DNA of 64,000 nucleotides from positions 35,853,805 to 35,917,804 of the forward strand of contig CM060961.1 of NCBI GenBank assembly GCA_030765045.1, given 5' to 3'. This document shows, one piece after another, positions 35,853 to 49,261 of the stretch. How positions within the stretch are numbered: the first letter of the stretch is position 1; each line of letters opens with the position of its first letter. The position numbers were made by a program, and so were the translations under genes. The notes beneath the pieces are model-generated. The model did not search any database. It saw only the letters and a list, made by a program, of their open reading frames with translations, and had not been told where the DNA came from. The stretch is from Tenodera sinensis. Lineage: Eukaryota; Arthropoda; Insecta; Mantodea; Mantidae.

Positions 35853-37800
35853 GACTTAGACTTAGACTTATTTTATTGAGGAAAAATTTGCCTGGTGCCG
35901 GTACAGAGGGGCCCGGCTTACAGGCTAAAATTGACATTAATTATAATTTACAATATTTACATGGGTACTCTTGTTAGGTTTTATATCATCAAAAACCCAT
36001 ACAGTGAGCGGCTTTAGCCCACCAAGAACAGTTTTTGGGCGTATTCTCAGTCTTTTGTCTGTCTGTTTTTGATAGTTTTTTTTTTTTAATTTATATACAC
36101 GGATACATACACTCACTCACTCCTGGGCATACCACACATATGTCCCATCACACGCACACACACACACACACTCGTATATACATATTTACACACACTGCAC
36201 TATATACACTTTACTATGTACAGTTTTTTCCGCAGTTTTCCTGGGCGGACCAGGTTGCAGCTCCTGACTGGTTCCCTGGGATACAGGCCTCTGAGGTAGT
36301 GTGTGTGCGGCCTAGGGCCCTTCTTTGCGCGGACGCACACCAGTCGGTGAGCCGAACGACGTCTAAAACATCTTAATTCTAGTGTGTTTCCGATGCTTCG
36401 GCTCACCTTTGCCAATATTGGCAATCACGTAATTGTCATGGTTTCTGATGCGTGCCCACGCGACAGTGGCTCTTTTCGCTATTGCCTCGGGAATGGTTAG
36501 GATCTGGGTTTCCTGGTGAAGGGTTTGGTTAGTGGTTAGGATGGGAGCAGAGAGGACTTTCCGGAGGGAGAGGTTTTGGAGGGTTTGGAGTTGTTTCAGG
36601 GCGGTTTTGGAGGCATTAGCCCAGGCCACACATGCATACAGGACCACCGAGAGAATAAATGACCTATATAGTATCAGTTTTGACTTTAGTCGCAACTGTT
36701 TACTACGGAAGATGGGGGCGCACAACTTTAGCCGCTGTCTGCCTTTATTGGCGCTATTTTTTATGTGGGTGGACCAACACATTGTGCGGTCCAAGGTGAC
36801 ACCTAAGTATTTAACTTGCTGACGGCAGTGCAATACTTGACCACCGACCGTTAGGTCCGTTGCCAAAGTGTGACGCCGCTTAGAGAAATGAATCAGCTGG
36901 CATTTGTCGGGATTAATTTTGATTTTCCAGTCATGTTGCCATGAGAGGAAGTTGTTCACATAACGTTGCATTTCTGCAAGGCCGAAACGTGGATTTCTAT
37001 GGTGGTTGTATATTGCAGTGTCGTCAGCATACATGGCGACCTTGCATCTGGCGTCCACTGGGAAGTCATTGGTGAATAATATATACAGAAAAGGGGACAT
37101 TATTGCCCCTTGTGGGACGCCAGCCCGCATCACTCGCTCCCGTGAGGAGGAGCGGCCCACTTGGAAGTAAAACTGCCGGTTTTCTAGAAAATTGTGCAGC
37201 AAGTATAGATAATTTTGAAGAGCCGGGAAATTGTGGTGCAGTTTATAAATAAGGCCATTGTGCCAGCACCGGTCAAATGCAGCTTCTACGTCCAGAAATA
37301 GCGCCAACGTTGAAGCCCCATTGTTAAATTGCTCTGTTACGTCATCAGTTAGTCTGAGGAGCTGTAGTTCAGTGGAATGTCCTTTTCTAAAGCCAAACTG
37401 TGAATTTGAGAGTTCATGTGTTGCCGAGACTTGTTTTTGAATTCGAGAAAGGATACATTTTTCGAGCAGTTTACCAATAGTAGACAAAAGACTAATGGGA
37501 CGGTAGTTTTGCGGTTGTCTGGTGCTTTTCCCTTGCTTTGGGAGCATGATAACCTTAGCTCGTTTCCAAGTAGAGGGGAAATAGCCTTGCTGCAAACAGG
37601 CGTTAAATATCTTTGTTAGTTGCACCAGAGCTTTTCTCGGGAGATGCTTAAGTTCCTCATTAGTCACTTTGTCTGGACCGGCAGCTTTCCCATTAGGCAA
37701 TTTCCTAATGAGCTTGTAAATTTCCTGCGGTGTTATGGTGGGTAGTTGTTGCTCTTGCTTCTGCGCCACCCAGGTTTGTACCCATGTCTGGACCTCCCGT
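35853..37800 (-). mobile_element. Jockey-type LINE, 5'-truncated, with 13-bp target duplication
   Basis: AAAGATGGTTGTA is present at 35840-35852 and 37801-37813, bracketing the insertion exactly. The 3' end on the minus strand is AATAAAATAAGTC with a short (TAAGTC)n tail rather than poly(A). The element is truncated in the RT domain at its 5' end. The 3' UTR region contains a small (AC/CA) tract near 36150. Confidence 0.9.
36363..37769 (-). CDS. Jockey-clade LINE ORF2 (partial): reverse transcriptase
   Basis: The open frame of 468 residues covers the RT thumb-to-palm region. The segment before the first RT motif is present (LPNGKAAGPD, YFPSTWKRAKVIMLPKQGK), then NYRPISLL (88-95), FGFRKGHST, LFLDVEAAFD with Asp160, GVPQGAIMSP and YADD (247-250), followed by a Jockey-type C-terminal region without RNase H. 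The endonuclease is absent through 5' truncation. No internal stops are seen, so the insertion looks recent. Confidence 0.92.
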   Translation of the reverse strand: MAQKQEQQLPTITPQEIYKLIRKLPNGKAAGPDKVTNEELKHLPRKALVQLTKIFNACLQQGYFPSTWKRAKVIMLPKQGKSTRQPQNYRPISLLSTIGKLLEKCILSRIQKQVSATHELSNSQFGFRKGHSTELQLLRLTDDVTEQFNNGASTLALFLDVEAAFDRCWHNGLIYKLHHNFPALQNYLYLLHNFLENRQFYFQVGRSSSRERVMRAGVPQGAIMSPFLYILFTNDFPVDARCKVAMYADDTAIYNHHRNPRFGLAEMQRYVNNFLSWQHDWKIKINPDKCQLIHFSKRRHTLATDLTVGGQVLHCRQQVKYLGVTLDRTMCWSTHIKNSANKGRQRLKLCAPIFRSKQLRLKSKLILYRSFILSVVLYACVAWANASKTALKQLQTLQNLSLRKVLSAPILTTNQTLHQETQILTIPEAIAKRATVAWARIRNHDNYVIANIGKGEPKHRKHTRIKMF

Positions 37801-37829
37801 AAAGATGGTTGTATCCTACGTCAAAGTTT

Positions 37830-37968
37830 TATTTATGTAGGGAGATGCCTTGTCTATGGTCCACATTCGGGAGGTCCCGGGTTCAAATCCTGTGCATCGA
37901 CGAATCTCATTGGGATTCTTCCTTGGTTTCCCTCAGTCCCAAGGTAAATATCGGATTGGATTTTAACA
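37830..37968 (+). mobile_element. Short tRNA-like SINE fragment next to the Jockey insertion
   Basis: GGTCCACATTCGGGAGGTCC precedes B box GGGTTCAAATCC (37879-37890); the body has TTCCTTGGTTTCCCTCAGTC and GGATTGGATTTTAACATC. It lies just outside the Jockey target duplication. Relatives are at 49262-49430 and probably 26535-26580. Confidence 0.65.
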
Positions 37969-38188
37969 TCACGATTAAAAGTTCTACTTTAATTTTAAAA
38001 CAATAGTAAACATGAAAATAGACAGTAATAGCGAATTCTGTGCCATCTATTGAGAGATAGTGAAAACAGATACACTGAATGGCATCCTAAGGCACCCGTT
38101 CGTCAGAGGTAGAGAGGTATTCGCTGATCTTCCTACGTATAGGTGACGAAGCAGGATGGTACGATACAGCGATGAGACCTAGAACAGA

Positions 38189-38255
38189 GATATGCAACCT
38201 GGGGTACGCGTACCCCTAGACTTCTTAGGGAGTACAAAACATTTAACATACACAT
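38189..38255 (+). repeat. hAT-like end fragment with a 16-bp palindrome
   Basis: GCAACCTGGGGTACGCGTAC followed by CCCTAGACTTCTTAGGGAGTAC resembles a hAT/Charlie-type terminus. GGGGTACGCGTACCCC (38201-38216) is a perfect palindrome. No opposite end is found. Confidence 0.45.
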
Positions 38256-38354
38256 GCAGTCAGAATAATGTGTGTGCTGAATGTGTCAGAGGGTATCTTA
38301 AAGCAATCAAAACGAAATGAAGAAATCACTCGAATCTAGAATTGTCATTCATAC

Positions 38355-38563
38355 CCCCACTAACGAAGACTCAGCCAAGGGTCGCGAGTTCGAATCTCGC
38401 TTAGGGTAAGTTATCCGGGTAAGGTTTTTTTCCGAGGTTTTCCCTACCCTGAGAAGACGAATGTCGGGTAACTTAAAGCTCCATGGACCTCGGGCTCATT
38501 TGAGCATCATTTCACCCGTTTCATTCACTCACCGTCCGATATGACACAATGTTGGAGGACGTT

Positions 38564-38598
<35 letters not shown>
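38355..38598 (+). mobile_element. SINE with A31 tail
   Basis: B box GAGTTCGAATCTC is at 38386-38398. The body has TTTTTTTCCGAGGTTTTCCC, GAAGACGAATGTCGGGTAAC and CTCGGGCTCATTTGAGCATC, with a poly(A) at 38568-38598. The A box is weak. The relative at 47030-47210 shares the body. Confidence 0.75.
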
Positions 38599-38600
<2 letters not shown>

Positions 38601-38875
38601 ATAGAGGATCTGGTGTCCAGGAAATAAACATCTCATTAAAAGGTAAAACACATATACAAATTAATACATTTTTCCCGTAGATGTTTGCTACCTAGTTTCT
38701 GCATTTATTTTATGCATTTATAACATAATCGTCCTATTTGTAATATATAAAAAAATTACACAATTTTAAACATATTTTAGGTTAGAACACTAACTGTCCA
38801 CCACACACCGAAGTATTTCCTAGCAAACTCGTCGTATTTGACCATACAGTTAAGCAAAAGTAAAATAAATACAAA

Positions 38876-39768
<893 letters not shown>

Positions 39769-40769
39769 TTCCATTTTATCATGTTAAACAGTTGTTGAGA
39801 AACTTAAAATCAATTTCGGCGTTTAAACAGCATTCAGAAAGTCCATAGGACTACATCGTGGCCTTAAGGGATGTAAAACAATGGAGAGACCGTGTTACGC
39901 AATGTGTTACGCAATATGTTACGCAAGGTTGATACTGTAATGCAAACACATTTTGATCACAGAGCCTTGGTCACTGAATTTATTGAGAGAGAGAACGGTG
40001 ATTCTAAATGGTGTTCTACCGGCTTAGAGAGTAAGGACAGTGATGCAACTTCAGTATCACCCGGTATTTGTGCAGACATAACAAAGCTCCGTTATTGTTA
40101 AGTAACGCTCGCAAAGGAATTAATATCTTTAAATTGGTAATTACTTTTCATGCTTACTTAAACAAGGCTGGGAAGCTCTATCTGCAGAGTTCACATTTCG
40201 TTAAAATCAATTAAAGAGAGAGTGTAGGATCTCTACTTGATAAAGAAGGGCTAAGAGATCACACCGGGCCTCAGGTTTCCTTTTTTAATAGGAACAAGAG
40301 TAAATGGGAAGGGAGATGGGGTAACTCTATTATCTAAGTGCTGGAGGTCATAGATTTCAGCCGACAGTTCCTCTACCCCTCCTCCATTTTCTCATTCTAA
40401 ATTCTTCTCTCTTGACACCAGGACCTCGTTTTCCTCCCCTACTCGGATTAACTTGCTTCCTTCCTGCTGAATCTTCACTTCCAGGGACAGCAGTCTCACT
40501 CTTCTTATTACGGTCAAATGTCGCTACAACGAGTCCCAATTTAACGATATTGCTACTCTAATGAACATTTCCCACTTGCCTACAAAAACTATAGCGATGC
40601 GCAGAGGCTCGAATCAATGCAGTACGCACATATACTTGGCTATATTTGTAACAGCAGAGCTCTTATTGGGAAAACAGTCGAAAGTTCTCAAAAATACGAT
40701 GTTGTGCACTAATAAATCCTAGTGATGGGCACATAATGGTGCAGATACTATATATATTTTCTTACAAAC
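39769..40769. other. No gene recognised; 12-bp triplicated motif
   Basis: TGTTACGCAATR/G occurs three times in tandem near 39893-39928. The short frame across it (39892-40101) shows no domain. Confidence 0.5.
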
Positions 40770-41605
40770 TGTTATTACCATATCTTCTGTTGAGATAAAC
40801 ATTTGCAGAAGCTATCTTATCGCTCATTCGCTTGTAGGTGCAGGGAATACTATATAGCGTTTCACTCTTAGAAGACAGTATGGAGTTAAATGGGACATCT
40901 CTGTCTCTATCTAGCGCATACAAGTTGCCATTAGCCGCGTCCCTTTCTAACCTCGCGCTGTTGCCAGATTCCTAATAGCATGGTATAAATATTCATTTGT
41001 TATAAATTTCAGAGTTGAACACATTATCCTATGCAGAATTTTTTTCTCTATCAGGTTATATCCTTTTCAGAGTCATTATACATTTCTATAGGTCCAAATT
41101 TCTTCAGAAAACGTTTTTTTCAATAGAAGTCCGATATTTGCTGTTTCTATACTCATCACGCACTAACTAACAAACTAACTGCTAGAATGCATCTATATTT
41201 TGTTCTTAGGTAGAGTAAACAATAGTGCTACTACCTGCCTACTTTGAATTACCTATGTTCACCTAGTTAAGTGTTATAATTTTTTAAATGTTTTCGGATA
41301 ATTTTATATCTGTGCACTGCAAAAGTTACGCAGTGTGAAACTTTTTTGTTATTGAGTTTACATCAGGGAACCAGCGAGAAAAAATGTTGAGGAAGGTTGG
41401 AGAAAGTTTTTAAAATAAACCAAAAGACAGCAACCTCTTTCTTTTATCCAGTAAGGCAAACAAAAGGTATTCATCTATTCAGCGTCAGGCCTGACACAGA
41501 AGATAGTATAAGGAGCAGCAATAACATTAGTTCGAAAGAAACCGTGTGTGTAACTGTGAGCTGTTATTGCGTTATTTGTTTAATATTTTTTAAATATTTG
41601 TAGTT

Positions 41606-42213
41606 ATGGAGGGGGAAGCTAGGAAGAGACGATATGTTGGTAAATTAAGAAGTAAGGAACGCCAAATAATTATGAATGTGTTAGATTATTTTTGAAGTAA
41701 AATGCGTGTAAGACAGTAAAAGAAACAGCTAAGGCTATCGGGTGTTCAGAAGCAGTAGTGTGTATGATTAAAAAGGAACTAATGAAAGGACCTCTAAGAA
41801 CGCCATCGAAAAAGAAAGCAAAAAGGGCGGGACTACACAAAACGCTAGGTTAACGCAATATGATTGAATAGTGCAAGGTAGAGTGCGGCAAATTGTTCAT
41901 TCTTTACAGTTTGCAAATATTCCACCCATGCTGAATATAATTTTGTCACTATTCAACAGTGATGAGACCCTACCAAATTTCTCAAGGGCCACTCTGATTT
42001 GGGGTTCGAATATGAAAGAAGGGTAACAAGTGCATATTAATAGAAAGAGACGACATAAATATCTAAAAGACATAAAAAGGTTTAGGGACCAGGGGAAATC
42101 AGTTGTTTATACAGACGAGTCATTTGTAAATTTAGGTCATACAGTAACAAAGGCATGCAGGGATACCAAAGTTAAAAGTGCCCATCTCGTCAAGCAGCAA
42201 TTGAAGGACTAAG
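41606..42213 (+). pseudogene. Decayed IS630/Tc1 transposase
   Basis: ATG 41606 opens a basic helix-turn-helix-like start (KLRSKERQIIMNVLDYF) that stops after about 30 codons. Later frames resume the DNA-binding part and then RRHKYLKDIKRFRDQGKSV followed by VYTDESFVN (42030-42213), the segment around the first catalytic Asp. The remaining catalytic acidic residues and the C-terminus are not recognisable before the nested segment. It is a non-functional relic with multiple stops and frameshifts. Confidence 0.7.
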
Positions 42214-42301
42214 TGCAGGACTCCGGCCACCTCGGAGTCGCTCGCGGAGAAAGATTCGCAACTACTATCTATTCACTCTAAGGTTGATCCGCGCGAAATT
42301 G

Positions 42302-43015
42302 AACCCAGGTGGCCAGTGCACAGTTATAATGTATCCTTCCGCCATTCGCGCCAGAAATAGTCACAACATAACCACGTGGTGAGTACAAAATAGAACGTAA
42401 TAGAAACGAAATGATCCTTTATTCCGTCAATTTAAAGAGTGACTAACATGTAACACGAATTGCGTTTCTAACAAACTCGTCACATTCTTGCATGGCGTAA
42501 TTCACACGCTTTCGTTTTTTCCCGGGTGTAACCACTTTTCGTTTCAGCTTTTTCTTTACGAGCACTGTTTATACTGGTACTCGAAACACTGGTGAACTCA
42601 GAAGTTAATTTCACTACTTCTTTGATGGGAACAGTTGGATATTTCTCACACAACTTATAATACACGTTTAACACTATTGTTTTTTCACCATTAGTCAATG
42701 GTTTTCCCGCTTTATGCTTTACATAAGTCGACGAAGACACAAGAGCGAATTCACCGCGGCCGTCCGCCATGATTCTAAATAGGAACTGCTGTTATAAACA
42801 ATACTAGGATATCAGGTCCTCACACGAGTTGCATGTTGGGACTTGTAGCTCTGTTTATCAGTATACATCAGCGTTAATTAACCTCTCAGGTATTTGTGTA
42901 GAATGTTATATCATTTAACGATAAATTCATTCTAAAACTCAGATTACTACAATGGGACTACTTCCTTGCACGCATTGCTACCGTGTTGTACCACGGTGCA
43001 CTGGTCACATGGGTT
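42302..43015 (-). mobile_element. Nested TIR-bounded segment with a transposase N-terminus
   Basis: AACCCAGGTGGCCAGTGCAC at 42302-42321 matches the inverse of 42996-43015 at 18 of 20 positions. The segment contains the minus-strand frame 42480-42770. No clear target duplication is visible, so it could be a nested MITE-like element or a rearranged part of the host transposon. Confidence 0.55.
42480..42770 (-). pseudogene. Transposase N-terminal helix-turn-helix fragment (IS630-like)
   Basis: The frame encodes 96 residues. GKPLTNGEKTIVLNVYYKL then PIKEVVKLTSEFTSVSSTSI resembles the N-terminal DNA-binding region of IS630-like transposases, which has the form ...L..GE+..I.NVY..L... followed by ...VA..TGVS..SI. 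The catalytic domain is missing. Orientation is opposite to the surrounding transposase relic. Confidence 0.55.
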
Positions 43016-43753
43016 TGTTTTGATGCGGACAAACCTAAGACTGAACTTGGTTTAGTACATGTTGCAACACTGCGCTCCATTTAACGTGTACTGTCTTCTA
43101 AGGGTGGAACGCGCTTTAGAATACAGTAGGCTTTGAGCGATAGTCAAATCTTTTAAAGCTTTGAGATTCCGTTCTCTTTGCACGGCTATAATGTAAAACG
43201 GAATAACGATCTTCCATTTGACGAAAGTTTATGTAGTAGAGAAAGTAAAAATAAATATTCTGTTTATTACTAGGATCATGTGTTGTGTCTAAGGTTGCTC
43301 GTTTATCAAATCTCCGGTTCGTAGTAGTGGATAAATGACGCAGCTAATGGTAGCATTACCGGGAGCATTGCTAGGGAAAGAAACATAGCACAAAATACAA
43401 CAAACTAAGAAATTTAATGAGAAATCCAAACATAATGAGCACCAAAAACGTTTACCATGAGTTTTGTCACTGTGGTCAAAATAAGAATTGTGATTTTTGG
43501 TTCAAAAGATCAATATTAGTGTCTTCGAGCTGAATTTTAGTATACTTAGAGGAGCTTCTAAATGTTTTTTGAAGAAACTAATGTTTTGTAGGTTAAGTGA
43601 GCCTTTATATACACTTTCTCAGCTTTGAGAAAGTTCAGCGCTTCGTATTTCTAGAACAACGCCATTGATATGAGGTCACGCCCTATTGATATGCAACAAG
43701 TAATGTGGGTAGGTTCTTAACTGATCAATTCTACTAGGAAAACTACCGTAGTC

Positions 43754-43850
43754 CAGGGATCGGCAGGTCACTCGCTCTGTGACGTCATACTCCGGAAGTT
43801 TTCTCTTTCCTCAGTGCCCCTGCTTCGAAGAGCAGAGTAGAGTCATTTTG
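43754..43850 (+). repeat. hAT-like 5' end fragment
   Basis: CAGGGATCGGCAGGTCACTC, CTGTGACGTCA and TCCTCAGTGCC parallel the first 120 bp of the hAT at 58745 (CAGGGGAAGACAGGTAACGC, CTGTGACGTCA, AATCAGTGCC). The other end is not seen. Confidence 0.45.
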
Positions 43851-45414
43851 TGCGTTGGGATCTCATTTCTACGGCCTCTATTTTTCTCTCGTTACCTTTG
43901 CTTAATGCCTAACCTTCTGGGCTATATAGCAAAATGGATATTGCCATTAATTTATAGAATTTTAATTTAGCCTCTTTCGTAATTTGTTTGAGGTTTATTT
44001 TTATAGTTCCACATGTGCATGTGTGTGCAATAGTCAAATATATTTATAATCAAATTGTCATTCACATGAGAAGTTACAGAGCAGCCTAATGTATCTTTAT
44101 CAGTAACACTATCACTATTAGTTATTAGTTTAAATATGTACAGTGTGATTGTGAACAAACCTAAAATGGTAATTTGCTCTTCGTAAGTTGGCTGAGTTGA
44201 TTTACAGACCTTGCATGTTACACAAGTTTAAAAATTCTGGTGGAAATGCTATCTCGTTCTTGTTTAGTACTGGCCTTACATTTATGGCCTTGTTACAACA
44301 TGCATCAAACAAATTTATTCATTTATTGTTTTATTTAGGTTAGTAAATCTTAGAAGAAGTACCCATTTCACTTGTTTATTTGAAGCACTGGCGTAATGCG
44401 TTTGTCGAGTAGAACGTTCTTAACAATCCCTTCATTCTTTGGATTCTCTTCAGTTTTTTTAAACATATTTAAGCAATAGCTGAAAATTGACCTCACAAGA
44501 AGCGCACCTCTATCTATTTAAAACGCTTAATTTGTTGTAATAACTTTTTTGTACCCCGAAATATTTTAGTCTGTTCAAAAGAAATTAAGTTTTGGATTTT
44601 TATTGAAAAAAATGCACCATATCTTAAAGAATATATCTAGGAAGTTTTAAACCTTTAGGGAGGGGGGAACAGATATTTTGAACGACATTTTTAAAGTGAC
44701 TCGTCTCTGCCTCTGGATTTTAAATGGGCATGCCTTCACCTTCCATTTCAACTTTAAACTCGATATTTACTTTCTTATATTCAAAATATTGAACAAAAAT
44801 CTAGCTAGAAATATGAACCCTCTCTCCTACACAGTTCAGGGTATGGGTAGTAAAATATCCGTTCGGAATTTTGATATTGCTTTTTTAAAAAAATAATATA
44901 ATAATGCGCTGGTTTTGTGATATTTTTACACTTAGCGGTATTAAAAGATTTTTTCTCTTTAAGAAAAAATATTCAGTATATGAAAACTTCCTTAATAATA
45001 AGGGATACAATTTTAAAAATCAACTCTGTTGTTCGACATGTGTTGGAGAAAGATTTTGATTATACCCAATAAAATTGATACAAATTAGTTAATATATCAC
45101 GAACGTAACCAGACAAATGTTCAGTACTTGGTTATATTTATAAAGTTTTACTTGATATTCATTGTCCAGTAAGCTTTACCACACGGAGGTATATTGCCTT
45201 TGGTAAAGATTCTATTAGAACCAGAAGAATTTGCAACCATGTCTGCTTTGAAATTGTATTCCTTGTTAAAAGTGTATATTTCATGTGGCATGAAAATGTT
45301 TTAAGCATGTGGTAATTTGGTCAATATTACTAGAGATATTTTTCAGAAATTCATTAATTTTTTAAATAATTTCCATGTGAAGGGTAGTTTGGGGTTGATT
45401 GTAATGCCGCAAAC
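43851..45414. other. No feature recognised
   Basis: AT-rich; no coding frame or recognised repeat. Confidence 0.6.
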
Positions 45415-45745
45415 CAGGCGAGATAGCTTCGAGGTAGCGTGTGAGACTTGCTTTATGGATGTAGTGGGTTCGTGGCCGACCTTTGTGACCTATAGGGGTT
45501 TTTGGTAGATTTCCCCGGATCGCTAGGCGAATGCTGGGAAAGATAATTCCATCCCCCGAATTAACTATCTTTAAATTTTACTATGTCATTGGTTATTTCG
45601 GGTCACAAGTGTCAACGTTGTAACCCCCCCCCCTCCCCTCTGGAGTCCCCCCAAGAAGACCCCGGACCTGGAGAACCTAAAGACTTCGAGTTGTCAGGCT
45701 TGGGAGACCACTGTCGATGTCTGTACCGTTAGTCCAAACCTGGCC
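45415..45745 (+). mobile_element. tRNA-like SINE
   Basis: GATAGCTTCGAGGTAGC (A box) and GGGTTCGTGGCCG (B box) head a body with CCCCGGATCGCTAGGCGAAT, a C9 run, and CCTAAAGACTTCG...GATGTCTGTACCGTTAGT. The last part matches 23885-24075. Confidence 0.65.
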
Positions 45746-45799
45746 AGATGGTACAATACCGAACCTTTCCTATTTCTATATCTTCGGTAGACCCTGAAC

Positions 45800-45985
45800 A
45801 TAGATTGGTACTTAACCGACTTTTCGTTTTAGAGTTATGCAGTTCACAAACAGAAGATAGATGCACGCACACACACAGATACTTTTTATGCACGGAATCC
45901 CAAAACATTTATTTCCATGAAATTTCGATATGCAATTTTTGTTCCTCTGTTTGCTTTAGATACGTATTAGAGAATGTAAAAGAGG
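45800..45985 (-). repeat. TIR-like repeat fragment (proximal end)
   Basis: It has CTTAACCGACTTTTCGTTTTAG, a short CACACACACA tract, AAAACATTTATTTCCATGAA and GTATTAGAGAATGTAAAAG. A smaller piece (AACCGACTTTTTGTTTTTGAG) lies at 46643-46690. Confidence 0.65.
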
Positions 45986-46256
45986 TTTATTAATTTAATA
46001 TATCAGTACAATTATTTTAGTTTTTTGAGTAGGTTCTTCGATAAATCAGCCAGAGGATTGTGCTGGAGGATGATATATCAGTTTACTCTACGTATATTCT
46101 ATTTCAACTGCAGTATTTTATTTATCCCCGGGGAATAAATTATGTGCATCATATATCCAAGCTAGTTTGTCTATTTCCAGTTTTATATACACTCTTATGA
46201 AATTATATTTCTTACAATATGTTCTGGGCGTTCTCGACGTATGTTGCTCTCGACGG

Positions 46257-46640
46257 ATGGGTGGGGTTGTAATCGCCGGACCTGGTGAGGTGGACCGCTG
46301 TCAAAACCCATGAGGTGGTGGCTGCTTGGCGAACCCTAATGTCGAGATGAGGAATCTCAGCACACGTTACGAACCCTTATGCTCGCCGGGTTCCTACATG
46401 CCAGTGGAGCGCCCTCACTTCATCTTTCTTCCCGGAGTCTGACATACAATAGCTTCGGCTCAGTGTGGAATCCCCTCCGTCTAAAATCTACCTCTTCCTT
46501 TATCTCACATCCAATCTGTTATGACTCACTTTTCCCTGCGAGGATTTACAGAGGGTAAATCTCCTACCATGAGGACTGAGAACCGTGAACTAGACAGCCA
46601 GAATGAAAGGTGAACTGAAACTTAAAAACTAACTTTTTTT
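46257..46640 (+). repeat. GC-rich repeat-like segment ending in a T run
   Basis: It differs in composition from its AT-rich surroundings and abuts a TIR-like repeat fragment through a T10. No pol III boxes or coding frames are visible; its nature is unknown. Confidence 0.35.
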
Positions 46641-47029
46641 TTTAACCGACTTTTTGTTTTTGAGTTATACTGCCCACAGAGTACGGCTTTTATCCTGCAG
46701 ATATTAATTAATTTATAGCGTGATGATATAAATCATAACATTAAAGTAAATAATAGGCAACAATAATACTGTTTTAAGAAAATATATAGACATTGATATA
46801 ACGATTTTATCATATTCATTGATATGTTTTTTGTTAAACTAGTGTCTCATACTAAAATGAGATACATGGCCAATAAATAATCACTAATTCTTTTCCAGTG
46901 TGTAAAATACAAGGATAATGTTCTTCCCATTCCTGATGAAACGCGCTTAGTTATTCTAAACGTCCTTCCAATACTGTTTACTTGTTTCAACTGCAAGTGT
47001 AGCCTGATGTAAGATATTCGGTAAACATT

Positions 47030-47210
47030 AAAACACAATGGCGAAATGATACTCAAATGAGCCCAAAGGTCTACAGGTTTAAGTAACGCGACATTTCTCT
47101 TTTCAGAAAAGACCTCGGAAAACCTTATTCTCATCCTAAGCGAGATTCGAACTCGCGACCTCTTGGACGTGAGACAGACATTTACTACCACGCTACGGCT
47201 AGTATGGTAT
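47030..47210 (-). mobile_element. SINE, same family as 38355-38598
   Basis: On the minus strand, TAGCGTGGTAGTA serves as the A box and GAGTTCGAATCTC (rc of 47142-47154) as the B box, followed by CTTAGG, TTTTCCGAGGTC and TTTGGGCTCATTTGAGTATC. The tail has no long poly(A). Confidence 0.75.
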
Positions 47211-47871
47211 TTCGTACGAATAATATCACAAACACTACCAAATTTGTTAGAAAAACCTTGGTGTTATATTAGTTAATTGACTTTTGATAAATTAAACTTT
47301 TCAAACAACGAGAAAGTTTTAAGTACCTCTCATAGCCAGCTGTAGGGGCTACTAAAAATAACTAATTTTCACATCCGTTGCTACATTGTTTATGAGAACA
47401 ATTAGTGCATATTAACTGTTAATATAGAAAATAAGGACATCTAAGCTTCTTTTCCGAGAATTGGGATAACGTAATTTAAAAGCCGTAATTACTACGCTTT
47501 AAGCCAAGAAACAGTAATGGGAACAATGCGCCAGGTTCTGCTGTAAAATAGCCGCACAAAGGCGAAGAGGTAGGTAGGTACATTAAAACAAATGTAGAAA
47601 ATAAACAGTTTAACGGCCGGGGCAGCAGCAAGCGAAACTCAGTCGTTTACAAAAGGTATGAGAGTACGGCGAGGGCAGCTAAAAGTTAGATTCTGGAGTA
47701 ATTAATTAAAATTAAATCTGCTATATCAGGACAAGCTAAGCCCTGCTACTCATATGTTCACATGTCTGTCTCTCTCCTCGCAGTCATTTTAACTATTTTG
47801 ACACAGAGACAACTTAATCTTGCAAATATCCCCTATAGCATCAGCAGGTAGGTCAATTGCAGGAATCGTGC
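47211..47871. other. No feature recognised
   Basis: AT-rich sequence before the compound GTGAGT/GT array. Confidence 0.6.
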
Positions 47872-48825
<954 letters not shown>

Positions 48826-49261
48826 CTTTAGAAATGCATGAGCTTTGGACCAGCAAGACAGCGGTGGTATTTGGTTTTCTCCCTCGCCCCCCCCCCCTTT
48901 CTCTCTCTCGCTGCTTTAACGTATGTATAATTCTCCTGCGTCCAAAGAAGATAACCTATAAGTGTACTTTTGAAATGTTAAAAGCGGAACGAGTTAAGTA
49001 TGACAGTGAATGCGCAGTTTTGAATACATAACAGTTGAGGTCAGAGCATTCTGTCTGCCGGAGACCCGGAAAATGGCTCGTAAACCGGCGTACACGCCTG
49101 GCACCTGCAGATAAGGCACCTTGCTAAATGCAACAAGCATCTGACAGCGCCAAAAGTAGTTCTGTCTCTTTATTTCACTTTCATATTTAAATAACTCTAC
49201 TGGCCATGCTTGGTAGTATACCTACATTATTTACAGAATCGAATAGAATTTCGTTATTTGG

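Larger units (their letters stand above)
40853..43116 (+). mobile_element. IS630/Tc1-type DNA transposon with TIRs, inserted into an older repeat
   Basis: Inverted ends of at least 28 bp match at 23 positions; the best core is CTTAGAAGACAGTA, at 40867-40880 and inverted at 43089-43102. TA dinucleotides at 40851-40852 and 43117-43118 flank the element, as expected for the Tc1/mariner/IS630 superfamily. The flanks are two halves of the 0.9-kb repeat (minus orientation) that join cleanly when the element is removed. Inside are a broken transposase and a second TIR-bounded segment. Confidence 0.85.
40770..43250 (-). repeat. TIR-like repeat split by the IS630/Tc1 transposon
   Basis: The left half (40770-40852) ends GCAGGGAATACTA, and the right half (43117-43250) begins TAGAATACAGTAGGCTTTG and ends GTAGAGAAAGTAAAAAT. 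Between them is the 2264-bp transposon. The right half also lacks most of the repeat middle, so this was already a shortened copy or was deleted later. Confidence 0.8.

Noticed and set aside
39893..39928. Possible CRISPR-like or regulatory tandem (TGTTACGCAAT x3)
   Set aside because: Only three adjoining 12-bp units with no spacers, in a eukaryotic context; a simple tandem duplication suffices.
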